Source: Bog-473 sp035551835 (GTDB lineage: Bacteria > Actinomycetota > Acidimicrobiia > Acidimicrobiales > RAAP-2). From it: a stretch of 64,000 nt of DNA. Of the stretch, positions 58,326 through 64,000 are shown piece by piece. The stretch lies in assembly GCA_035551835.1 (NCBI GenBank), contig DASZMN010000126.1, positions 12,709-76,708 of the forward strand, written 5' to 3'. Position 1 is the stretch's first letter; each line of letters opens with the position of its first letter. A model generated the notes under the pieces. That model was not told the DNA's origin. It searched no databases and was given only the letters and a program-made list of their open reading frames with translations. The position numbers and the translations under genes are program-made.

Positions 58326-59251
58326 CGGCCGACCCTTCGACCACCGTCGGGCCCCGCGACCACTCGTCGCGCGACGAGCGCTGGTACCTCGCGGACGAGG
58401 TGGACTTCCTCCGCCGGTCGCTCGAGGACGCCCGCCGCGAGCACGACGCGGGTGACCTCTCCGACGACGACTACGACCTCTTGGTGGCACGTGACTCGTC
58501 GCGCCTGGCCGAGGTCGAGGCCGAGCTCGCCGACCTCGCGCCCGAACCTTCCGAAGACGAAGGGCGGGTCGCCGCGTCGACGTCCACGCCCACGTCCCCG
58601 GCTGACGTCGACGCCGACGTCGACGCCCCCGCGACGCGGCCACCCATGGCGATGTGGCGCCGGGTCGGCGTCCTGGTCTCGTGTCTGCTTATCGTGACCG
58701 GCGTCGTGATCCTGGTCGCGCACTTCGTGCAGGCGCGCCAGCCCGGCCAGGCCTCGTCGGGCAGCATCACCGTCTCGCAGGCGCAACGGATCGAGCAGCA
58801 GCTCCAGCAGGCCGATGCCCTCGACAACGCGGGGGGCGTGAAGAACGAGCAGGCGGCGTTGGTCATCTTCAACGACGTGCTGACCGAGGACCCCTCCAAC
58901 CCGGCGGCGTTGGCCAGCGCCGGCTGGCTGATGTGGAACCTCGGCACTTCGTCGCACGTGGCCGCCTACACCGAGGACGGTCGGGCCGAGGTCAAGCGAG
59001 CGGTCACCGTCTCGCCGACCTACTACCAGGCGCACCTCTACCTGGGCTTGATCCTGGCCAACCAGGATCACAACAACGGCGCCGCCGTCGTGCAGTTCGA
59101 CGAGTTCCTGGCCGACGACCCGCCGCCGGGCGAGCTCCCGGTCGTGGCCCCCGAAATCGGCCCGTCCTACGTCGCTGTCGGCAAACCCGTGCCCGCCGAC
59201 CTCGCCGTCGCCCCGTCCTCGACGACCACGACGACGCCCTCAGCTCCGTAA
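58322..59251 (+). CDS. ccmI: CcmI-like TPR protein
   Basis: This 309-aa protein has an N-terminal acidic, coiled-coil region ('DEVDFLRRSLEDARREHDAGDLSDDDYDLLVARDSSRLAEVEAELADL', the CcmI-type leader), a membrane helix (about 110-135) and a TPR-like domain ('LVIFNDVLTEDPSNPAALASAGWLMWNLG', 'YYQAHLYLGLILANQDHNNGAAVVQFDEFLAD'). CcmI binds apocytochrome C-termini in the haem lyase complex. The topology differs from the proteobacterial form in having a long cytoplasmic or external head before the helix. Its last 12 bases overlap the convergent cysteine desulfurase gene. Confidence 0.75.
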   Translation: MTADPSTTVGPRDHSSRDERWYLADEVDFLRRSLEDARREHDAGDLSDDDYDLLVARDSSRLAEVEAELADLAPEPSEDEGRVAASTSTPTSPADVDADVDAPATRPPMAMWRRVGVLVSCLLIVTGVVILVAHFVQARQPGQASSGSITVSQAQRIEQQLQQADALDNAGGVKNEQAALVIFNDVLTEDPSNPAALASAGWLMWNLGTSSHVAAYTEDGRAEVKRAVTVSPTYYQAHLYLGLILANQDHNNGAAVVQFDEFLADDPPPGELPVVAPEIGPSYVAVGKPVPADLAVAPSSTTTTTPSAP

Positions 59252-60388
59252 GGCCCGCAGCTCGGCCACGACGCGGGCAAAGGCGGCCGCGAAGGTGGCG
59301 CATTCCTCGTCGGTCGTGGTCCACCCGACGCTGATGCGGAGCGAGTGGCTGGGGTCGGCGCCCATCGCCTCGAGCACCGGCGACGGCTCGATCGCCTCCG
59401 ACGAGCAGGCCGAGCCCGAATGGACGGCCACGCCGGCGCGGTCGAGCCCGATGAGCACCGGCTCGGCCTCGACGCCGGGCACACCCAGGCAGACGAGCGA
59501 GGGAAGCCGCGCCGCGGCGTCGACCGGACCGACCACCTGGGTGCCCTCGACCGCCACGGCGCCTCGCACGACGTCGGCGATCTGCCGGCGCGCCGTGGCC
59601 GCCTCCTCGTCGATGGCGCGACCGCCGTCGCGACCCAGCGCCGCCGCCGTCGCACCAAAGGCCAGCAGCGCGGGGATCGGCTCGAGCCCGCCACGCCGCC
59701 CGCGCTCTTGTGCGCCGCCGACGAGCAACGGCTCGAAGCGGCTGCCGCGCCGCACCACCAGCGCGCCCGCCCCGGGCACCCCCCCGAGCTTGTGCGCGCT
59801 CACGCTCACCAGGTCTGCGTCGAGGGACCCCAGGTCGGTCGGCACGTGCCCACACGCGGCGGCGGCGTCGACGTGGACCGTCACCCCGGCGTCACGGCAG
59901 AGCCCGACCACCTCGTGGACGGGCTGCAGGGTGCCCACCTCGTGGTTGGCCCACTGGCAGTGGACGAGCGCCGGCCGCGCGAGTCCGGGCGTACGGAGTC
60001 GCGCCGCCAGCGCGTCGACGTCGATCCGGCCGGTGGCGTCCACGCCGAGGGTCTCGAGCGGTGCGGCTCGGGCCGAGGCGTCGCGTACGGCCGAGTGCTC
60101 GACCGCCGCGCAGAGCACCGGCGCGCCCGGCGCGGCGTGGCAGGCGCCCCACACGGCCGCGTTGATCGACTCGGTCGCGCCGGAGGTGAAGACGACCTGG
60201 CGCGGCACCGCCCCCAACAGGGCAGCGACCTCGGCGCGGGCCGCTTCGAGCGCGTCGCGGACGGTCCGGCCCTCCTCGTGCAAACGACCCGGGTCGCCGG
60301 GCGGCAGTGCAGCCCATCGCCTGAGGGCGGCGACGGCCTCCGGGCGCGCCGGCGTCGTGCTGGCGTGGTCGAGATAGACGCGAGCCAC
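59240..60388 (-). CDS. Cysteine desulfurase (NifS/IscS family)
   Basis: This 382-aa PLP enzyme removes sulfur from cysteine for Fe-S clusters and thio-cofactors. Motifs are 'VYLDHASTTPARPEAV', 'FTSGATESINAAV', 'VEHSAV', 'QWANHEVGTLQPV', 'VHVDAAAACGHVP', 'DLVSVSAHKLGGVPGAGALVV' (PLP Lys in SAHK) and the catalytic Cys in 'VHSGSACSSEAIEPSPVL' with a long flexible loop (IscS-like, group I). The start is GTG 60388, 6 bp after the SufR-like gene on the same strand, so the two form an operon. Confidence 0.93.
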   Translation of the reverse strand: MARVYLDHASTTPARPEAVAALRRWAALPPGDPGRLHEEGRTVRDALEAARAEVAALLGAVPRQVVFTSGATESINAAVWGACHAAPGAPVLCAAVEHSAVRDASARAAPLETLGVDATGRIDVDALAARLRTPGLARPALVHCQWANHEVGTLQPVHEVVGLCRDAGVTVHVDAAAACGHVPTDLGSLDADLVSVSAHKLGGVPGAGALVVRRGSRFEPLLVGGAQERGRRGGLEPIPALLAFGATAAALGRDGGRAIDEEAATARRQIADVVRGAVAVEGTQVVGPVDAAARLPSLVCLGVPGVEAEPVLIGLDRAGVAVHSGSACSSEAIEPSPVLEAMGADPSHSLRISVGWTTTDEECATFAAAFARVVAELRALRS

Positions 60389-60394
60389 GCGGGC

Positions 60395-61135
60395 TCAGGC
60401 AGACGCGGTGCAGGCCTCGTCGCCGCGGGCGCGCGACGACAGCATCACCGGCAGAGCGGACGCCGTCCCGCAGAGTCCGGCGAGCAGACCCTTGACCATG
60501 CCGCGGTCGACGGCGCATAGCACGGGATTGGTGGTGCTCGCCTCGCCGAACGGGCACTGTTCCGCTATCACGGCGGTCTTGTCGCCTCGGTCCTCTGCAT
60601 GCGCCGCAAATCCGTGCGCCGTGAGGGTGTCGGCCACGACGTGCATCGCGGCGCGCACCGTGCGTTGTCCCTCGGAGGGCGTCATCCGAGAAGCGAGCGA
60701 CCGTCCATACTCCTCGCCCACGACGGCGGCCATCTCCTCGGCCTGTGCGGGGCCGAGGCGGCGCATCGCCTCACCGAGCAGCCGCATGAGCAGGTCGTCG
60801 CGGCGCTGCATGAGACCCAGGGTGAGCTCGTCCTCCACGCAGAAGTAACGCTTGGAAGGCCGGCCCGCTCCGGCGGCGTTGCGCCCGGTCTCGACGCGCA
60901 GGTAGCCCCCGTCGACCAGCCGCTGGAGGTGGTGACGCGCCACGTTGGGATGGAGCGAGAAGGTGGTGGCGGCCTCGGAGACCGTCACCCCCGGGGTCGA
61001 GCGCACGTGGAGGAACATGTCGCGCCGGGTCGGGTCGCCGAACGCGGCGGCGACGGCGGCCACTGCCGCGCTGAACTGGACGTCGTCTGCTCCGGCCGGC
61101 CGCGTGGGCTCGACCGTGATCGGAGCGCTGCTCAC
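60395..61135 (-). CDS. SufR-like Fe-S cluster transcriptional regulator
   Basis: This 246-aa protein has an N-terminal winged helix ('AFGDPTRRDMFLHVRSTPGVTVSEAATTFSLHPNVARHHLQRLVDGGYLRVETG', 'GRPSKRYF') and a C-terminal domain with Cys in 'AEQCPFGEASTTNPVLCAVDRGMVKGLLAGLCG'. The C-x12-C-x13-C-like spacing resembles the cluster ligands of SufR. It probably represses Fe-S genes when clusters are sufficient. The start is GTG 61135; TAGACT (61143-61148, minus) lies 7 nt upstream, giving a leaderless mRNA, and an inverted repeat covers this box. Confidence 0.87.
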   Translation of the reverse strand: MSSAPITVEPTRPAGADDVQFSAAVAAVAAAFGDPTRRDMFLHVRSTPGVTVSEAATTFSLHPNVARHHLQRLVDGGYLRVETGRNAAGAGRPSKRYFCVEDELTLGLMQRRDDLLMRLLGEAMRRLGPAQAEEMAAVVGEEYGRSLASRMTPSEGQRTVRAAMHVVADTLTAHGFAAHAEDRGDKTAVIAEQCPFGEASTTNPVLCAVDRGMVKGLLAGLCGTASALPVMLSSRARGDEACTASA

Positions 61136-61139
61136 GGTG

Positions 61140-61150
61140 GGTAGTCTACC
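61140..61150. promoter_or_regulatory. Operator over the leaderless promoter of the SufR-like gene
   Basis: GGTAGTCTACC is an inverted repeat with perfect 5-bp arms. It includes the -10 box TAGACT (61148-61143, minus) of the SufR-like gene, which ends 7 nt before the GTG start. Repressor bound here would block the start of the regulator-desulfurase operon. The same gap (61136-61243) precedes the divergent Mrp gene. Confidence 0.55.
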
Positions 61151-61243
61151 GAGGGATCAGCCCTTCGAGCTGGGGTGATGCGGGGTGCGTGGTTGAGCAC
61201 GTGCGGCAAGTGGCCCCAGATCCCGCCCGAGACGAGGGAGTGC

Positions 61244-62419
61244 ATGGCAGCAGCCGACCAAACCGAGATCGAGGTCGCGCTGGGCGCGGTCGTCGATCCC
61301 GAGTTGAACCTGACCCTGGGCGAACTTGGCCTGGTGCGCTCTGTGCGGCCCAAGCGCCGCCGGGCCTTGCTCGAGGTTGCGTTGCCGGTCGCCGCCTGGC
61401 CGAGCACCGACGCGCTGGCCGACGAGATCCATCGGGTTGCCCTTGCGGTACCCGGAGTGGAAGAGGTGGAGCTCGACTTCGTCGTCATGGGCGAGGAGGA
61501 GCGCGGCAAGCTGCGCGAGCGCCTGCGGGCCGGGATGCTCGGGATCGACCCCGGGTCCCTCGACGACGAGCCGGGCGAGGAGCATGGCCACGGCCACTCG
61601 CACGGCCAGGCCACGCCCGTGCCGCGCTTCTTGGGCCCCGACTCCCACACGCGGGTCATCGGCGTGTCATCGGGCAAGGGGGGCGTCGGCAAGTCGACGG
61701 TCACCGTGAACCTCGCCATTGCGCTCGCGCAGTCCGGGCACAGCGTGGGTTTGCTCGATGCCGACGTGTACGGCTTCTCGGTCCCCAAGATGTTGGGCAC
61801 CGACCACGACCCGGTCATCCTCGGCGACATCGTCATCCCGACGTCCGCCCACGGGGTCCGTTGCTTGTCCATGGGGTACTTCGTGCCCGACGACCAGCCG
61901 GTGATCTGGCGCGGCCCCATGTTGCACAAGGCGATTCAACAGTTCCTGACCGACGCCTACTGGGGCGAGCCCGACTTCGTGCTCGTCGACATGCCACCGG
62001 GGACGGGCGATGTCGCGCTGACTCTCGCCGAGGTCATGCCTCGAGCCGAGATCGTGGTGGTCACCACGCCCCAGCCCGCCGCGCAGCGGGTCGCGCAGCG
62101 TTCGGCCTTCGCGGCGCGTCGCCTCAAACTTTCGGTCCGCGGCGTGATCGAGAACATGAGCTGGTTCACCGGCGACGACGGCACGCGCTACGAGTTGTTC
62201 GGTGCGGGTGGCGGCGCCACACTGGCGGCCGATCTGGGCGTGCCGCTCCTCGGCCAGGTGCCACTTGTCAACGCGATCCGGCTCGGGGGCGACGAGGGGC
62301 ACCCGGTGACCGCCGTCGATCCCGAAAGCGAGACGGCCCAGGCCTTCCGGTCGGTGGCCGACAAGCTGGCCGCGCTCGGCCCGGCGCGGGTCTACAGGCG
62401 GGAACTGACGCTTCGCTGA
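61244..62419 (+). CDS. mrp: Mrp/NBP35 family Fe-S cluster carrier ATPase
   Basis: This 391-aa protein has an N-terminal MIP18/DUF59 domain ('IEVALGAVVDPELNLTLGELGLVRSVRPKRRRALLEVALPV'), a His-rich linker (GHGHSHGQ) and a deviant Walker A ATPase: 'VIGVSSGKGGVGKSTVTVNLAIALAQSGHSVGLLDADVYGFSVPKMLG', 'DMPPGTGDVALTLAE' and 'GVIENMSWF'. The usual C-x-x-C near the C-terminus of Mrp proteins is not evident ('ENMSWFTGDDG' replaces ENMS.F.C..C). It delivers Fe-S clusters to target proteins. The start is ATG 61244 with a GAGGGAG ribosome site. It is divergent from the SufR-like gene. Confidence 0.9.
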   Translation: MAAADQTEIEVALGAVVDPELNLTLGELGLVRSVRPKRRRALLEVALPVAAWPSTDALADEIHRVALAVPGVEEVELDFVVMGEEERGKLRERLRAGMLGIDPGSLDDEPGEEHGHGHSHGQATPVPRFLGPDSHTRVIGVSSGKGGVGKSTVTVNLAIALAQSGHSVGLLDADVYGFSVPKMLGTDHDPVILGDIVIPTSAHGVRCLSMGYFVPDDQPVIWRGPMLHKAIQQFLTDAYWGEPDFVLVDMPPGTGDVALTLAEVMPRAEIVVVTTPQPAAQRVAQRSAFAARRLKLSVRGVIENMSWFTGDDGTRYELFGAGGGATLAADLGVPLLGQVPLVNAIRLGGDEGHPVTAVDPESETAQAFRSVADKLAALGPARVYRRELTLR

Positions 62420-62574
62420 GCTGGCCCGAAGAGGGAGACGCCTGGAGGACCGAGCGCCACGTGTGACCGCGGCCGCCCGGGCGTAGGGTGGTCGCGGGGC
62501 AGCGCATCCTCGGCGCAGGCCGCGAAGATCGTTCCAGAGCCTACGTACCGGCGGATACGGCCCCAAGGAGGACA

Positions 62575-62802
62575 ATGGCCTCTTCTGAGTCTTTGCACCT
62601 TGCCGCTCAGCTCGACGACCACCACCTGCCCGAGACAAACGGCCGGATACCGGTTTGTCGACGATGCGGAGCGCGCACCGACAGCCCGAGCGGAGAACAC
62701 CACGTTCTCCAGGCGGGTCGGGAGAAGCGATCGAGCGACTGGCTCGTCGCGCAATCACGGCTCCGCGACATCGCCCAGGCGCGATATCTCCGAGGCGAGT
62801 AG
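62575..62802 (+). CDS. Small protein with one CxxC, unrecognised
   Basis: This 75-aa protein, 'MASSESLHLAAQLDDHHLPETNGRIPVCRRCGARTDSPSGEHHVLQAGREKR...', follows a perfect AAGGAGG Shine-Dalgarno 5 nt before ATG 62575. The single C-x-x-C with nearby His residues could bind one metal or dimerise around it. The C-terminus is a charged helix ('SDWLVAQSRLRDIAQARYLRGE'). The stop TAG is formed inside the first of three 8-bp tandem repeats. The gap 62420-62574 upstream shows nothing recognisable. Confidence 0.6.
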   Translation: MASSESLHLAAQLDDHHLPETNGRIPVCRRCGARTDSPSGEHHVLQAGREKRSSDWLVAQSRLRDIAQARYLRGE

Positions 62803-62818
62803 GCGAGTAGGCGAGTAG
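62795..62818. repeat. 8-bp tandem repeat (GCGAGTAG x3)
   Basis: Three perfect copies of GCGAGTAG run from the stop codon of the 75-aa gene. Two GCGAGGAG variants follow at about 62836-62851 and then GGAGCGAGCTCC, a short hairpin (62852-62863). The purine-rich block lies between convergent genes and may be a slippage-prone spacer or a terminator region. Confidence 0.7.
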
Positions 62819-62867
62819 ACAAGAAGGAGCGAGCAGGCGAGGAGGCGAGGAGGAGCGAGCTCCTGAG

Positions 62868-63272
62868 TTAGGTCATTCGGCCTTCGGACCGCTGGTCCGG
62901 CTTGCGCTCGCTGATCAGCTCGATGTTGTTGCCGTCGGGGTCGAAGAGGTCGACCGACTGGCCGGCGATGTTCGCCTTGATGCCCTCGTGCGGGACGCCG
63001 ATGGCCGTCAGGTGCTCGCACCACTCGGTGAGCGCGTCGATGTCGGAGATGGCGAGCGCGATGTGGTCCAGTGCTCCCGGCGATCCGGCCCGACCACCCG
63101 CGGACAGCACCACTCGGAACCGTCCGGGGGTGGACTGCAGGGCGACGTAACGGCCTGGGTCGCTTCGCAATTCGGTCAGGCCGAGCGCGCGCTCGTACCA
63201 CGCCACGCTCGCATCGAGGTTGGCGACGCGCAACTGGAAGTGGGACACTCCGTCGATCGGCGGCGCCTCCAT
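62868..63272 (-). CDS. VOC (glyoxalase/dioxygenase) family protein
   Basis: This 134-aa protein has paired VOC modules: 'DGVSHFQLRVANLDASVAWYERALGLTELRSDPGRYVALQS' (metal His in SHFQL) and 'ALDHIALAISDIDALTEWCEHLTAIGVPHEGIKANIAGQSVDLFDPDGNNIELISER' (His in LDHIA, Glu in NNIELI). It is a typical small metal-dependent VOC protein of unknown substrate. It is not closely related to the VOC protein at 17769. TACGCT (63279-63284, minus) lies 6 nt before ATG 63272, so the mRNA is likely leaderless. Confidence 0.85.
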   Translation of the reverse strand: MEAPPIDGVSHFQLRVANLDASVAWYERALGLTELRSDPGRYVALQSTPGRFRVVLSAGGRAGSPGALDHIALAISDIDALTEWCEHLTAIGVPHEGIKANIAGQSVDLFDPDGNNIELISERKPDQRSEGRMT

Positions 63273-63461
63273 CGCCCCAGCGTAAGGCCGGGCGGTGCAG
63301 CGGGCAACCTCTCCTCGCCCACCCACCCACGCCCGTCCCGCATCCGGGCTCTCTGCCGCGACGGGAGGCGGTGATCCGCGCCGCAGGGCGCTCGCATCGT
63401 CAGAATCGTGAGATGCGAGTTGGCACCCGGTTCTTCTCGGGGAGCGGGATTCGGAGGAAAC

Positions 63462-63980
63462 ATGCCTGAGACCACGGATGCGCCGCGACCCGACCCCTCG
63501 GCCCCGGCGACGCAGGGCGGCAACGGGGCGACGCCCGCCGGCAACGGCAGCGGGCCCCCGTACCCGCCGGACAGCTCGGGGAACAAGGTCGTCTGGCTGA
63601 TGGGCCTGATCATTGCGATCCTGGTTCTGGCCCTCACGATCGGTTTTATCGGCGCCTTTCGTCACTGGTTCGCCTTGCACACGGGGACCATTCACGGCGG
63701 GCCCGACGTCTATTACAACTTCTGGTCCGGTTTCGGCTCGGACCTCGGCGAGGCCACGCTGATCAGCGCGGTGTCCGTGGGCGTCTATGCCGGCGTGCGC
63801 AAGGTGAACTGTCACACCAAGGGGTGCTGGAGAATCGGCCATCATCCCCTCGAGGGCACGCCGTACATCTTGTGCCGGCATCACCACCCCGATGTGCCGA
63901 ACAATGGTGCGACGCACGAGCACATCCTCAACCAGCACCGGAAGTTCAAGCTGGAAAAGGAAGCGGAGAAGAGCGCCTGA
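63462..63980 (+). CDS. Membrane protein with C-terminal Cys/His-rich (zinc-binding-like) motif
   Basis: This 172-aa protein has a Pro/Gly/Asn-rich N-terminus (about 40 residues), a membrane helix 'VVWLMGLIIAILVLALTIGFIGAF' and a second, weaker hydrophobic stretch ('ATLISAVSVGVYAGV'). The C-terminal block is 'NCHTKGCWRIGHHPLEGTPYILCRHHHPDV', i.e. C-x4-C-x5-HH ... C-x-HHH. That block resembles a compact zinc site seen in actinobacterial membrane and phage proteins; function unknown. An ideal GGAGGAAAC precedes ATG 63462. Confidence 0.7.
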   Translation: MPETTDAPRPDPSAPATQGGNGATPAGNGSGPPYPPDSSGNKVVWLMGLIIAILVLALTIGFIGAFRHWFALHTGTIHGGPDVYYNFWSGFGSDLGEATLISAVSVGVYAGVRKVNCHTKGCWRIGHHPLEGTPYILCRHHHPDVPNNGATHEHILNQHRKFKLEKEAEKSA

Positions 63981-64000
63981 GTCGCTTCCAGGGCGGCGAT

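Overview
The window is 64 kb of high-GC bacterial chromosome with tightly packed genes on both strands, ATG/GTG/TTG starts and frequent 4-base ATGA overlaps. It looks like an actinobacterium, most likely from the Acidimicrobiia or a near relative. The lineage call is an inference. It rests on GC content, on the secreted 'GGGYW..(A/G)SDGG(I/V)FSFG' repeat typical of that class, on two-permease and two-ATPase fusions in a Liv-type transporter, and on a WS/DGAT acyltransferase. No rRNA, tRNA, IS element, phage or CRISPR array was seen.

Layout. 1-4.0 kb: start of an ArsC-like gene, a two-domain lipoprotein, a methyltransferase, an SDR and a GDT1-type transporter. 4.1-9.5 kb: a MarR/GbsR regulator divergent from a secreted polysaccharide deacetylase with C-terminal repeats, two paralogous OmpR-type response regulators, a 558-bp regulatory gap holding a ~11-bp periodic array, and a FliA/WhiG-type sigma factor. 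9.6-15.8 kb: glutamate decarboxylase, a channel-like membrane protein, a DUF1269 protein, formate-THF ligase and an acyl-CoA dehydrogenase. 15.8-19.8 kb: a small membrane protein and a WS/DGAT-VOC-TsaC-TsaD operon. 19.9-26.2 kb: an esterase and a three-gene Liv ABC importer. 26.2-31.6 kb: valS and cysS, divergent with overlapping -10 elements, and a second acyl-CoA dehydrogenase. 31.6-37 kb: a duplicated and partly decayed MarR/isochorismatase/MFS cluster with a shared operator motif, plus an AlkA-type glycosylase. 37-48.5 kb: a PBP5-like protein lacking its catalytic motif, an orphan substrate-binding protein, a double-GNAT protein, a TetR/MFS efflux pair with twin operators, a hydrolase, a MEDS-STAS protein, a kinase-like protein, an LMW phosphatase, another TetR and a glycosyltransferase. 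48.5-51.9 kb: gmd, a CcdA-like protein without a normal start codon, a DJ-1/PfpI protein and an unknown helical protein. 52.2-59.3 kb: a complete System I cytochrome c maturation operon (ccmABCDEFGHI). 59.2-62.4 kb: Fe-S genes (cysteine desulfurase, SufR-like regulator, Mrp ATPase). 62.5-64 kb: small proteins.

How the parts fit. CcdA, thioredoxin-like CcmG and the Ccm operon together would supply haem and reductant for c-type cytochromes. The desulfurase, SufR-like repressor and Mrp form an Fe-S assembly and control module. The acyl-CoA dehydrogenases, the WS/DGAT and the esterase point to lipid turnover.

Many genes lack a Shine-Dalgarno sequence but carry a TANNNT box 6-8 nt upstream of the start codon. 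They are probably transcribed as leaderless mRNAs, and this box decided several start choices below.
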